A stretch of 64,000 bases of DNA from the NCBI GenBank assembly GCA_037447655.1, contig JBBHKE010001934.1, forward strand, positions 9,038 to 73,037, written 5' to 3'. The notes beneath the pieces are model-generated. The model made no database searches. It worked only from the letters and a program-made list of their open reading frames with translations, and had not been told where the DNA came from. The position numbers and the translations under genes were made by a program. The first letter of the stretch is position 1. Every line of letters starts with the position of its first letter. Source of the DNA: Zygnema cylindricum. Taxonomy: Eukaryota; Streptophyta; Zygnematophyceae; Zygnematales; Zygnemataceae. This document shows, piece after piece, positions 41,044 through 52,772 of this stretch.

Positions 41044-42440
41044 ACTAGTCAATTTGCTACACTTGGACGATAGACACGTGCGTTGATGAAAAATAATTTT
41101 TTTCACACGTCCCCAAATTCACGTGCCTTCAGAGAAGGTAATCGTAAAATCTTTGCCGAAAAGAAATACTGTTTTTTCCTCAAAGTCAGCAGAGTGAAGG
41201 AGATCCTTAAGGTACATTGAGACGGTACACTTGCAAAGTACGCGTACATAATACGCAAGTACAGATTTACATACGAAAATAGTCGGTTTTCAAATCTATT
41301 ACAATTTTAGAGATTTGATCGTCGACTTACGTAGAACCACCCAAATCAGAACACGTATGTAAACAACTATTTAAAGACGATATGCGATGTAACCGAGGCT
41401 TCTGTAATACATAAATTATGTTGTTCGTACTATTACAGAGTCCACCTGATATAACCATACCCTTAAAACATTTTTTTCTCGTACACGCAGGTTGCCTACG
41501 GTTGCGATTGCAAGCCAAGATTCTCACCTTCTAATTGACGATCTCCATGTAAAAAAATATGACAAATTTGTACGCAAAAAAGATATTTTAAATTTCGATT
41601 AAAAAATTAACACTAATATCGATACAAGATGTACTTCGAAAAATGAAAACTATTTTCTCCCCAACTGTGTAAAACACATAAAAAAAGTGGTAATACTATT
41701 TTGTGACGGCAAACGGGACACTTGTAACTTGTAGCTTGTAACTTTAAAATACTTGGTAAAATTAAAACTGTCGTTGTTTACAAACTATATGTTGTTATAA
41801 ACAAGAATTATCCACGATATTTTATAAATAGGGTATGACATTGAAAGGATAGAACAAGATATTGTGACGATGTATTGTGAAAACGGTGAGAATCGTACTT
41901 CAACACAAGTTCGAAGCTGACCTACGTTGTATATCGTGTATCCATATTCTTATTAATGTTTTCTTTACGGAGATCTCAATCGGGAACTCGAATCCGTAAC
42001 CGATCCGTAACCACCCGGCCGCGTCTGATCAGCAACGATTTCGGGTGCCAAATTTTGGGGGCCGACCGGATTCGGTCGGGTGATTCAAGAAAAACAAAAC
42101 AGATTCGGGTACGGCCAAGCAAGCAGAAAACGAAAAATATGAATGTTTCGTAGGTACTCTCTACTACAACATTGTGTAGTGCAATAGTGTCTATACCATA
42201 CAACATTATTGTACTTTGTACTCTTGGTATCGTAGAAGGTATGCTCGAGATTTACAGGTAATTTTGTACTTGTTCGCGTACTGGCGAGTACGGGTTGTTA
42301 CGAGAAATTGAGTTTTGGTTAACATTTTTATTTCGTCAACATATATCGGGTGTCAGGTAACAATTTAGGAGTGTGACATAGCCTGACCGAATTTCAGGTG
42401 TTCAAATTTAAAAAGGAAAAAAATGTCAGATTCGGGTATC
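41044..42440. other. Spacer, no gene
   Basis: Mixed AT-rich DNA. A GC-richer patch with TTCGGGT words lies at 41990-42120. The frame there is short and lacks motifs. AACACTAATATCGATACAAG (about 41610) resembles the foldback ends. Nothing else is supported. Confidence 0.35.
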
Positions 42441-42469
42441 ACAAATTTTAGTATGTTTGTCTAAGTCTA

Positions 42470-42690
42470 TATACTTGCCGTAGTCACTAAGACTTAGGCA
42501 GCCATGGCTGCCTTGAGGCAGCGGAGGAGACAGACAGCAGACACCCTTGACAAAAATAATATTGACCTGATCCGGATTTGATCCTATGACCTATGCAGTC
42601 ACTGCCAATAAAAGTAGACGTTCACCTTATCAGCGAAGTTGTAGAAGAATCCATACATATATGGGGCACGATAGATTTTTAAACAGTTTC
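42470..42690 (+). mobile_element. Family-D LTR fragment
   Basis: Shares with the D LTR (62460-62660) the order TACTTG-CGTAGTCA, GCAGCCATGGCTGCC, GGATTTGATCCT and CCTTATC. Plus orientation, both ends eroded. Confidence 0.55.
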
Positions 42691-42898
42691 ACGACGGTTC
42701 ATTCATTTGACAAAACAAACAATCGACGTTGTACATATAAACGTATGAAATGAACAGACGCATATCAAACACCACAAAAAAACGCGACTCGACATTCACG
42801 CCGCCAACCCAAAATCAAGTTTTTGTGGCTATCAGTGGTAGTGTCACAAAGTGCCATGTGGCGAGAAATCTGTGGCTATCGGAGAAGACGAGAGGAAG

Positions 42899-43836
42899 TG
42901 TTGATTTTGGAAAGCTTTGAGCCTCATTAAATAAGAGTGTGAGAGGAAGTTTAGGACTTAGAATATATTTTGTCTAAATGACCTGTAATACTTACCTCTA
43001 ATAGTGTGATGCTAGCAAAAGTACAAGAGAGTGTAGTGTACTTTACACGAACACGCGTCGTCACCACATAAACGTATAGATATTGTGAATAGTTACGAAC
43101 AAGCAGTTCCGCGTGTCACATGACGAACCGACAAATTCGGATGATAAAACGGACAAGGAGAAGAGTGACCATTTTGGAAATGGTTCTATAGGGGACAACG
43201 CGACCACGATTGATGTGATTGAAGTTGAAGAACGAGATTCATAAGGGGACCACAAGTGACTAAGCCGGCAGGTGTTTTTGCAGCTTCTGTCTTTTTTTGA
43301 AGTGACAAATATTTGTACGACCACTATTTGAATATATATGTGTAATATTGGTTGTACGAAAGTAGATTAATTTTTAGTGTGATTAAGTATGTTTAGTTTA
43401 TGTTGTTATTTCGTTTTTGGACGTACCTCTCAGGTACACTTGTTTTGTAGGTACCTTACTAGTATTTCATGTATTACTATGTAATATGACAATTACAATT
43501 AGATACTCACTATGAGTATAACACTTAGCGCTAACAATATTTTTGGTATCCAGTCTTCTAGATAATGAAACATGCAAACAGTTTCTTGGAAACTTCTGAG
43601 CATCATATCTTCGATTGTCTTAGATCAATTATGTTGAAACTTTGGGAGTTATCCGTGTTTGTGATCTTTAATACTATGGCATAGTTTGGTGAAGTTTAGA
43701 CCTTTGTGTCAGATTTGGTGAGCTTTTCAAACCTGTTGTTTGGTAGGATTTTAAGTAGCTTCCTTGAGTGAATCATGTCTACTTCTTCTACTACTGTTGC
43801 TGCTGCTTCACCTGCACTAGTGGTCGTGGTACAACA
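42899..43836 (+). repeat. Copia LTR C1
   Basis: 938 bp from TGTTGATTTTGGAAAGC to GTGGTACAACA, preceded by a purine tract (GGAGAAGACGAGAGGAAG, 42881-42898). It contains the gag start ATG at 43775 (MSTSSTTVAAASPA...). It is followed directly by the primer site at 43837. Confidence 0.7.
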
Positions 43837-43957
43837 GGTTATGGGCATGTCATCGAGAATTCTTATCTTTTTAGGGGAAAAATATGTTTATAGGGAGGAT
43901 ATGGTGGAAACTCATTTCGACAATGTTAATCTTTTTGTTGAAATTGGAAAGCTTTAG
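43775..43957 (+). pseudogene. Copia gag start fragment (C1)
   Basis: A 60-codon frame MSTSSTTVAAASPALVVVVQ then QVMGMSSRILIF, related to the Gag start of element B. The first 21 codons are inside the LTR. It is truncated after VETHFDNVNLF because LTR C2 begins at 43936. Confidence 0.7.
43837..43849 (+). promoter_or_regulatory. Half-tRNA(iMet) primer-binding site, C1
   Basis: GGTTATGGGCATG: the first 10 bases match the complement of the initiator Met tRNA anticodon arm. It abuts the LTR end ACAACA and lies in the gag frame. Confidence 0.6.
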
Positions 43958-44841
43958 TCCTCAGTAAATGAGGCTATGAGGGGAGTTTTAGGACTTAGAA
44001 TAAATCTGGTCTAAGTCATGTAATACTGACCTGATTTAGTGTGACAATGGCAGCAGTACAAAAGAGTGAAATGTACTTTCTTGGGACACGCAGCGTCAGC
44101 AAGCGCGGATCAAATGTATATGTACGATTACGATCCACTACGGTTAAAGCAATCAACGGCTGATACGAATCGAGTCGACGGACTCGATTCAAGATGGGAC
44201 CACATTGGGATAATATAGCTGGACGCGTGTCGTCCATCGTAAAAGTAAACCTTACATCTTACGGTGTTCCGCAAAGTCTGGAACGCACTTAAACCGAAGC
44301 TAATCGAACCAGTACGAAATTTGATAGTTACACACGACAAACAGTACGGATGCAAGAATGAACGGCGGATACGAATCGAGTCGACGGACGCGATTCGTAA
44401 GGGAACCACATTGGGACAATGCTATTGGACGCGTGTCGTCCATCGCGAAGAAACATAACTTATCTTACAGTGTTCCTCAAATTACGGAAGACTCTTGTAC
44501 AGACGGTAATGTAGTCGTTCGATCCCAGGTACATCAACGACGGAGGAAATCTGACGGGACCACAGCTGACTAAGCAAGTCGCGTCGCTTTGCGCAACCGA
44601 CTTGCTACAAGGAAAATTTATTTTTAATGGTACAGTCTTTTGGACAAATTCGACAATTGTTGACAAAGAAAGTGGCACAATTTATGTACGGCCACGATCT
44701 GTAAATATCTGAAACAACTTTAATTTGTCTGTAGTGAATTAGTTTTTAGTGTTACTTTATTGAAATTAGATAAAAGATATAATTAGGGTTTGGACGTAAT
44801 TCCGGTACAGCAGACGTACCGTTGACGTACAATGTCCTTAT
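43936..44841 (+). repeat. Copia LTR C2, left part (split by element A)
   Basis: Starts TGTTGAAATTGGAAAGC and parallels LTR C1 (GGACTTAGAATA, GTGTGACAATGGCA...). A U3 segment is tandemly duplicated with a period of about 206 bp (44150-44300 and 44356-44500; shared GATACGAATCGAGTCGACGG). It is interrupted at 44841 by element A and resumes at 58363. Confidence 0.6.
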
Positions 44842-45723
44842 TGTTGTTTTGAAAGCTTTAGTCCTAATTAAGCTTAATAGGTGAGGGGAGTGTTTTCTCA
44901 GTACTTAGAATATTGTGTGAAAGTCTGATTCAGATTGTACCATAACTAATGTTACAGTGAACAGCGACGGAGTTCACAGTGTGACCCACTTTAGGACACG
45001 CGTCAGTAAATGAGACACTATACAAAAATCCATTGGTACTATTCAGACTTACCATAAAGACCGAAGTGTCACATAAAAGTTTCATCTTGGATGAATCTTC
45101 GAAATGATGAACGGTGAAGATTTGCAGCCGACGGAAGGTGGTCATTCGGGACCACGTTTGTAATTATCTAACGTGTTTGTACACGATGTACTATGATGAT
45201 ACTTATCTTTAGTTTGTACAAAAGGGTGTTTTGTTTAATTAGTGTCTTAGTTCGGATTCTCTCAATATGACATACCTTGACATATTCAGGTATCCTCTTC
45301 TAAATAGTAGATATTATTGATGTATGGCTGGTATGCCTCCTTTGCTTAGTTAGGGCAGTAAGTGGCAGCTAGCTCTTGGAAAAATAGATATTTTAGGTAT
45401 AAGAATAGGACTTAGCCATTTCAGAATTAGGAACTTGTTGTATCAAAATTATGCTGTGACATTTTTTGATATCTTTTGACTGAGAATATATCTCAGATGT
45501 GTTTGCAGATTTCTGTGTTAATTTGCACTTTTGTTCCTTTGTGTATTATCTGCATTGTGTCAGATTTGTAGGCCATTTGGTTGCCTAAATTATCTTTTGC
45601 TGTGTTCCAAAGTTGTGTGTATTTTTCTGAGCATCTGTGGGAGCTTCTTGCTTATCTTAATTCTGTGATGACTACTCCAGCATCATCTTCATCTTCAGTT
45701 GGTGTAGTAGTCACAGAACAGCA
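44842..45723 (+). repeat. Element A 5' LTR
   Basis: 882 bp, TGTTGTTTTG to ACAGAACAGCA. It contains the gag ATG at 45668. It is collinear with the 3' LTR, which is 88 bp longer because of small internal duplications. Confidence 0.8.
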
Positions 45724-46400
45724 GGTCACGGGCCCACACTCACGGATCCCACTTTTTGATGGAAGGAAATACATCTATTGGTTTGATCTGGTTGGTCTTA
45801 TTTCACTCAAGTTAAATTGTTTCATGTAGTTGATGGCAGCCTTGTTGAAATTGAGCATCCTATAATGGGAAAAATCAGCAAGCTTTGCATTTGTTGAAGT
45901 TAATGATCTCAAAGGATCTACTTATGTCACATATCAAAATGAAAATTGGATCAAAAATCTGGTCTTCCTTGAAAACCATCTATTTGAAAGCTAATGACCA
46001 ACATGAAATTATCAATGCTGGGAATATTTATGATTATAGGTATACAGGAGGTAGCATGGCTGAATATTGTAATGGTCTTAGGCTTTAATTGACAGAAAAT
46101 GCATGTTCAGGGGGGAACTTCTCCCCTTATCATCAGGCTATGATTCTTATGCGAGGTCTCCTTGAGGAATATAAAGGAGCCTTGGCAAACTTGAGAAAGT
46201 AGGATAAGTCAGCCTGGAACTTAGCAACAGTTATAGAACTAGTATTAGAGGAGGAATCCACTGTTGTTGCTTTATATCCAGGAAAATCATCTGTAGCTTT
46301 TAATGCATAGTATCAAGGAAACAGATCTCAGGGTATCAAGGCCTTCAGCCATATAACAAGTGTGTTTACTGTTATAATCAAGGACATCTGTACAAACAAT
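45668..46400 (+). pseudogene. Element A gag
   Basis: Starts within the LTR (MTTPASSSSSVGVVVTEQQ) and runs through the primer site into VTGPHSRIPLFDGRKYIYW, the usual copia Gag opening. After frameshifts, the body is visible as MSHIKMKIGSKIWSSLK, YDYRYTGGSMAEYCN and AMILMRGLLEEYKGAL. The zinc knuckle CVYCYNQGHLYKQC is at about 46358. Multiple stops and shifts abolish it. Confidence 0.75.
45724..45736 (+). promoter_or_regulatory. Half-tRNA(iMet) primer-binding site, element A
   Basis: GGTCACGGGCCCA matches the anticodon-arm complement GGTTATGGGCCCA at 11 of 13. Both differences are T-to-C. It is adjacent to the LTR end and in the gag frame. Confidence 0.65.
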
Positions 46401-46432
46401 GTCCTAAGTTTTTTAAAGCTTGTGAGACAGGT

Positions 46433-47741
46433 GTGTTCAAAAATGGATGGAGGCCAAAAGGGATCTACACGCCACAAAAGACACCACATATACCACCGAC
46501 TCCTCCTTCAAAAACCGAAGCATTTTCAGCTGATACACCGGGATCGGAATTGGTTGACAAGGGGAAGGCGCCAGATGTCGTCAATTTTCCAAAAACTGAT
46601 GACAAAGAATTCTTTGCCCTTGTAAAACTGATGGAGGGAGACAAAGACCACGGGTGGATCATGGACTCAAGAAGCTCATCTCACATGTGGTGGAACAAAG
46701 CTTCCTTTACAGATCTGCAACCTATTCCAACAAGGCAGATCTATTATGCTTGTGGTGCCACAGTTGAAGCAAAGGCTTAACGAACTGTCATCCTTATGTG
46801 TGAGATTATGAGATAGATGGACAGGCAGTTCCTAGAACTCTCTATGAAGTATTGTATGTTCCTCAGTTCAAAAAGAACTTGTTTTCTACCTCTGTTGCAG
46901 AAAGTAGAGGTTTTGAAATACTTCAGAATCAAGGAAAGAAAATAGTCAGCAAAGAGGGAAAGGTAGCCGTAATGGGAACTAGAGGCCCAAATAATTTGTA
47001 CAGGATGAACCTGGTGAATACATCTTCTTTTGCTTACTCTAGTGTCTTATCTGATAATGTTTTGTGGCATAAGAGGTTTGGTCATGTTCATTATGACTGA
47101 TTGGATAAGATGGTCAAAAATAATATGGTAGAAGGAGTTAAGCTTGGTCAGCAACTGTCAAGTATTTGTAATAGGTGTGCTTTGGGCAAGCTTCATAAAC
47201 TTCCCTTACCCCTAGCTGTAGATTTCAGAGCGACTAATATCTTAGAACTTGTTCATTAAGATGCGTGGGGACCCTCCTAAGTACCATCTCTTGCTGGCTA
47301 CAAATACTTTGTCACATTCACAGATGACTTCTCCAGATTCAGCAGAATCTATTTTATGAAGGAGAAAAAGGAATTCTTCACCCACTTCAAACACTTTCGG
47401 ATCTGGGCGGAGAAGCTTCATTGTAGATTGATACTCTCCTTAAGATCTGATAATGGAGGTGAATATACTTTTAATGAGTTTGCTGCTTATTTAAAAGAAA
47501 ATGGTATATCTCACCAATTCACTGTGCCTTATACTCCTGAGCAGAATGGAGTCTCAGAAAGGCTAAACATAACTCTAACTGAGAGTGTCAAATCAATGAT
47601 GTCTTCTAAAGGAATAGATATTAAATTTTGGGCCGAAGCTTACCAAACTGCAGCATATATTAGGAATAGATTAGAAACTAGATCTGTTTAGAGAATGATA
47701 CCTTTTGAAGTGTGGACTGGCAGAAAACCAGATGTCAGTCA
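46433..47741 (+). pseudogene. Element A protease and integrase, 5' part
   Basis: Protease WIMDSRSSSHMWW at about 46653; the glycine after the catalytic DS is replaced by R. Pre-integrase domain NLFSTSVAESRGFEI ... LWHKRFGHVHYD. HHCC-type CNRCALGK. Integrase core TFTDDFSRFSRIYFMKEKKE, RSDNGGEYTFNEF and YTPEQNGVSERLN (47356-47691). Stops at several points. The frame is cut after GRKPDVSH by insertion of element B and resumes at 53516 with FRVFGSKCFVLD. Confidence 0.8.
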
Positions 47742-48482
47742 TGTTGTTCTACAACCACCGGTGCAGGTGGAGGAACAGCAATAGTAGTAGAAGTAGACAT
47801 GATACACTCTCAGAAGCTATCAAGAATCCTACCAAACAACTGTTCTTAAGTGCTCACCAATTTTTATAAAAGCATCCAAACCTCATAAAACTCTATCATA
47901 ATATAGAGTAGCATAAACACTAACAACTTCTAAAGTTTCAGCACAATTGACCCGACAACACTCAAGATATAATACTCAAATGTTTCCCAAAAAATGTTTG
48001 CAGTTTTACTACTTGGAAGTTTGGATACATAATATGTTATGAGTCCTAAGTCTTATACTTGTGTCTTATACTTGTGTTGAACTGGCAACACAAGTGTACT
48101 TGAGAGGTGCATCAAACCACCAAGCTACAACTAATCTGTCAAGCTACCACTGAGCTATCACTAAGCTACCACTGAGTTCCCCACTAAGTTGACTAGAATT
48201 GTATCTATCAAAGTTGCTCTATCCTGTACAGAATCACATTAAGAATATCAGACGCTGCATTGTCCGTATGGACCATATCAAATATAATCGTGGTTGCGTT
48301 GTCCTGTCTGTGTTGCAGTTTCGCTGCTACGCTGCTCTGCTGCTGCGCTGCTCTGTTGTATAGCAGCTGCGCTGCTTTGTCTGTATAGCAGCTGCGCAGC
48401 TCTGTCTGTATAGCAGCTGCGTTGTTTTGTCTCTACAGCAGCTGCGCTGCTTTGAGACTTAAAGCTTTCCAAAAAGACAACA
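47742..48482 (-). repeat. Element B 3' LTR
   Basis: 741 bp, reading on minus from TGTTGTCTTTTTGGAAAGC to GTAGAACAACA. It contains a minisatellite of about 28 bp (GCAGCTGCGCTGCTTTGTCT, about 48299-48460) near its 5' end, and the first gag codons at its 3' end. Confidence 0.85.
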
Positions 48483-48642
48483 CTCCCCTAAAGCTTTAGA
48501 CTCAGTATACCGGCGAAGCTGCGGTGATAAGCTAGCGCAGCATCGCAGCATAACAATATAGCAATTAGCAAGTCACCCAGTCCTACTACATCACAATGGT
48601 GGATTTATCGCAGAGTGGCAGTATAAGAGTGGAGCAATTCAA

Positions 48643-49311
48643 CTATTCACTTAATCCCACTAAGTCGCTACAATACTTCAGCTTAGGAGCAGGAAGGGCT
48701 TTAGTGAGCATATCAGCAATCATTTTTGCATCTGGCAAATAACATAATTTAAACACTATAGAGAACACTTTTTCTCTAACAAAGTGTAATCGTACATCCA
48801 TGTGCTTACTTTTGAAGTGATGACTTGGGTTAGAAGCAATGGCAATGGCAGCCTGGTTATCACACCAGATTACGTGTGGACCAACTTGCATGTATCCTAG
48901 TTCTGGTAATATGGATTTTACCCCTAAGATTTCTTTGAGGGCCGAGCTTGCTGCCATATATTCTGACTCCATTATTGACTGTGTTGTAACCTTTTGAAGT
49001 TTGCTGCTCCAGCAGCAAGTACCGTTCCCAATTTGTAGAACGAATCCCGTGGTGGATTTCCGGCTTGGCATGTCGCCATAGCTTGCATCACTCCATGTTT
49101 GCAGCTTGACTTCTCCTCCCCCTAGAGTGAGTTTGAGATCTTTAGTTCCTGCCAAATATCTTAAGACTCTCCTTGCTGCATCAAAGTCAGATTTTCTCGG
49201 ATTCTCTAGACTCCTGCTCAGTACCCCGACTGCTGCAGCAATGTCAGGACGGGTACAATTCATGAAATATATTAAGCTTCCCACTATCTGTCTATAAGGT
49301 ATTATTGTCAT
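48643..49311 (-). pseudogene. Element B RNase H
   Basis: A 222-codon open frame with the RT end (YRQIVGSLIYFMNCTRPDIA) and RNase H landmarks TWSDASYGDMPSRKSTTGFV, MESEYMAASSALKEILGV, IWCDNQAAIAIASNP and HMDVRLHFVREKV, ending LVGLSE. This domain itself is undamaged, but upstream RT carries stops, so the polyprotein is broken. A polypurine tract and the 3' LTR follow within 160 bp. Confidence 0.85.
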
Positions 49312-49398
49312 AGGATCATTCTCCCCTGACTCTAAATACTCGCTAACAATGACACCTGGTTCTGTCTCTTCTCCCTCTAACTTCTACCGAAACTCCAT

Positions 49399-50168
49399 TT
49401 AAGTTAAACATCCTTTTGCCCCCCGCATTCCGTACTCATCAAACATGTTTCCAATAGCCTCTTTTTGAGTCAATTTTATTATTTTCTTATTTCTGTCCCT
49501 CTCTACCTGGATACCTAAAATATATTTTGCCTCACCGAGGTCTTTCATCTCGAACCGTGAGTTTAGAGCAGTTTTGATTTTGTTAATTTCATCCATTGAT
49601 TTGCTACTTAATAGCAAATCATCTACATATATTGCTATATATACTATCTTATTGTCACCATTTAGAACGTAGAAAGAGTGATTAGAACTTATCCTTTGAA
49701 ATCCTAGGCTAGTCAGAATTCATCAAGCTTTAGATTCCACTATCTGGGGGCCTGTTTAAGGCCGTACAAAGATTTTAGCAACTTGCATACTTAGTGCTCT
49801 TTTCCTGGTTCCACATACTTTTCAGGCTGCTGCATGTAAATGGTCTCTTCTAGTTCTCCGTACAAAAAGGCCGTCTTTACATCCATCTAATGTATTTCCA
49901 AATCTTCTATAGCAGCTAGAGACAGCAAAATCCTAAATGTCGAAAATTTTACAACTGGAGAAAATGTTTCTTCAAAATCGATTCCTTCCTTTTGATTATA
50001 CCCATTTGCCACAAGTCTGGCCTTATAGCGTTCAATGGTGTTATCGGGATTTAACTTCACCTTGAATACCCATTTGCTGCCGATCGCTTTTCGGTCAGGA
50101 GGAAGGTCCAAAAGCTCCCATGTTTGAGCCTCTATGATAGACTTTATTTTGTCGTTTGCTGCCTCGAT
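49399..50168 (-). pseudogene. Element B reverse transcriptase
   Basis: RT pieces in order: [60 protein letters not shown], then stop-interrupted KTAFLYGELEETIYMQQPEK and KLLKSLYGLKQAP. An I-Y-VDDLLLS region at about 49640-49600 leads into MDEINKIKTALNSRFEMKDL and KYILGIQVERDR. The YVDD region reads AIYVDDLLLSS. At least three stops interrupt RT. Confidence 0.8.
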
Positions 50169-51164
50169 CTAGTTATTCCGTTCTGGTGATGAGAAGGCCT
50201 CCTGAATGGTCAAAGGCTCCCCTGAGGCTGCCGAGTAGGCAAAGTGAGAGCTTGCTTGCAAGCGGCTGCTTGATCTTCTTCCCCCCGAAAATTCCGAGGC
50301 TGAGATCGTCGGATGGCGTGCGTTCCGCTGATTGCGCTGGTTGCGATCTGTGTGTACTGACCGCTGTTGGTCCGTCTGGATCCGACTTTGTTGAGGAACT
50401 TGAATAGAGTCGGACTTCGGAGTCACCACCAGAGTTTGTGAAATCTGCGGGACAATATCTTGCATGTTATCTAAAATGACATATTCCTGTACCTTTTGTT
50501 GCTTTTGTTGCTTTGTCATTTTAAGTAAATCTATGAAGTCTAGTTCATCTTTAACAATGATGTTTCTTGCTACAACTATTTTCTGCCTCTCAAACACAAA
50601 GACTCTATAACCTTTTGAGTGATCATCATATCCTAACTGAATACCTGGTAATCCCTTCGGTTCCATCTTCCATCTATCTATAGACGTATCCAATATAAAG
50701 CATTGACTACCAAAGACCTTGAAATGGCTAACATTTGGTTTGTTTCCTGTCCAAATCTCGTAAGGAGTAGTTCCTACTGATCGTGATCGTATCCTATTCT
50801 TAATATAAACTGCACAATTTAGAGCCTCAGCCCAAAATTTCGGATCCACATTTATATCTGCGAGCATCAACCTAGAGCTTTCCGTGAGAGTTCTATTCAG
50901 TCTTTCCAACACCCCGTTTTGTTCCGGTGAATATGGAACAGTCAATAGATGACTTATTCCCTCCTCGAGTAAAAAGGTTTCAAATTCCTTTGATGTATAT
51001 TCACCAGCATTGTCCGATCTGAGCTGCAAAATAGGCAAATTATGAAGCTTTTCAGCCAATGCTTTATAGTGTTTGAAGTGACCAAACACTTCACTCTTCT
51101 CCTTCATGAAGTAAACTTTTGTAAACCTGGAGAAATCATATTTGAAGGTGACCATATATTTCAT
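50169..51164 (-). pseudogene. Element B integrase
   Basis: A 331-codon open frame, the longest in element B. It has integrase catalytic-core landmarks FSRFTKVYFMKEKSEVFGHF, LRSDNAGEYTSKEF (D) and VPYSPEQNGVLERLNRTLTE (E), then KVFGSQCFILD and a variable linker rich in Gln/Ser (SRIQTDQQRSVHTDRNQ) that joins integrase to RT. The upstream junction with pre-integrase at 51136 is frameshifted. Confidence 0.85.
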
Positions 51165-52059
51165 TCCCCGGCAGATGGAACCTTCGCCGAACCAAAGACA
51201 TCTGAATGAATTTGTTGTAAGAGTTTCGTTGACCGATGCTCAGACTCTTTAGGAAATGGCAATCTGTGGTTTTGCCTAAAGCGCAAGCATCACAAGTTTT
51301 GACCGGCTCATCTGTGAGTGATACACCCTCTATTTCTCCAGCAAGGACCATTTTCCTCAAACTATCGTAGTTTACATGGCCTAATCTTTTATGCCACAAC
51401 TCATCTGAGTGCAAAACACTGGAGTACAAAACTTCGTTCTCTTTGGTATTAGCCATATCCATGTAATACATCTTGCTACTATCTCTAGTACCTGTAACCG
51501 CAACCTTGCTATTTTTGCTAACAACCTGCAGACCATTTTTCAAGTTAACCTCAAAGCCTTTACTCTCTACCAACGACATAGAAAACAGTTTTTTCTTAAA
51601 GTCAGGCACAAATAAGACATTGTGAAGAGTCCTTTCAATTGCACTTCCTTCTACATCAACGAGTAAGGACACATCACCCACAGCACGAGTTTGGACACTC
51701 ATTCCACAAGCATAATAAATATTTTTCTCCGGCGTTGTTTTCAGATTTTTGAAGATGGCCTTGTTCCAGCACATGTGGGTTGACGCTCTTGTATCCATTA
51801 TCCATCGCGGGTCCTTCGCGCCCTCCATTGTAGCCACCATAGCGAATAGATCCGTATCATCCTCCGTAGAAACCGTCAAAGTCTCGTCTTGGAGAGCCAC
51901 GAGGTGTAGGCCCCGTGAAGCCTTTGTAAAACGGGCTTTGTTGCCATCCCGGCCTGTATAAACTTGTATCGTTAGATTTTTTAAGCTTAGGATAGAATTT
52001 GTATCCATGACCTCTCTCACTACAATAAAAACATGTATTGTTTGATTCTCTATTTCCAC
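51136..52059 (-). pseudogene. Element B protease and pre-integrase
   Basis: 307-codon open frame. Protease active site WIMDTRASTHMCWN (DTR; the usual third-position Gly is Arg, so probably inactive). Pre-integrase VLFVPDFKKKLFSMSLVESK and ELWHKRLGHVNYDSLRKMVL, with CDACALGKT. The zinc knuckle CFYCSERGHGYKF lies in another frame near 52040-52000, showing a frameshift between gag and protease. Confidence 0.8.
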
Positions 52060-52103
52060 CTTGATTAAACTGTCTGAATTGATTAAACTGATTCCTTTGC
52101 TGA

Positions 52104-52772
52104 TTAAACTATCCTTTTTCTCTCAAAGTCTGAATTAAAAGCCTCTACCTGCTCAACATTGAGAATATTAGATGTAACTTCCTCTTTTAGTAAAATATTG
52201 ATGGCTAACTGTAAAGTCCAACAAGCTTTATCTTTTTGTTTGAGCATGTCAGATGCTCCTTTCATACTACGAGGGAGACCCCTCATGAGCAATGCTGCCT
52301 GTTGAAAAGGAGGAAACACCCCACTTGCACAAGCATGTGCATCTACAAGGATACGAAATTTGTTAGAATATTCAACCATTGTACCGCAAGTGTACTTATA
52401 GTCCCAATTTTTTCTAGCCAATAGAAGCTCTTCTTGGACATTGGCCTTTTCATAATCACTTTTAAGTGATTTCCAGATATCAACTGCCTTCTTCATTTTT
52501 ATCCGAGACATAGCTAAGTCCTCAGATATACAAAATTTCAGAATAGAACGAGCTAACGTATTTTTCTTAGACCATGACGGATCAGATTCATCTAGAGAAC
52601 CATCCAATATATTTAAAAGATGGACATTCTCAAAATGTGTCTCCACCATATCCGCCCAGTAAACATACTTATCCCCGCAAAAGATAGGAATTCTTGATAA
52701 AAGGCCCATATCCTGTTGTTCTACAACCACCGGTGCAGGTGGAGGAGCAGCAGTAGTAGTAGAAGTAGACAT
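52104..52772 (-). pseudogene. Element B gag
   Basis: 222-codon open frame, ATG at 52772: MSTSTTTAAPPPAPVVVEQQ encoded in the LTR, then DMGLLSRIPIFCGDKYVYWA from the primer site onward. The Gag body includes SEDLAMSRIKMKKAVDIWKS, YKYTCGTMVEYSNKFRILVD and ALLMRGLPRSMKGASDML. It ends FERKRIV before the zinc knuckle because of a shift. Well preserved; useful as the reference Gag for this family. Confidence 0.85.
52701..52713 (-). promoter_or_regulatory. Half-tRNA(iMet) primer-binding site, element B
   Basis: On minus GGATATGGGCCTT, 10 of 13 to GGTTATGGGCCCA, directly after LTR end AGAACAACA and in the gag frame. Confidence 0.55.

Noticed and set aside
42899-44841. LTRs C1 and C2 as a complete miniature element like the 7017-7853 chain
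   Set aside because: The 99-bp spacer has a primer site and gag start but no clear polypurine tract before C2, and the two LTRs are too diverged to be a pair; truncation or tandem insertion is more likely.
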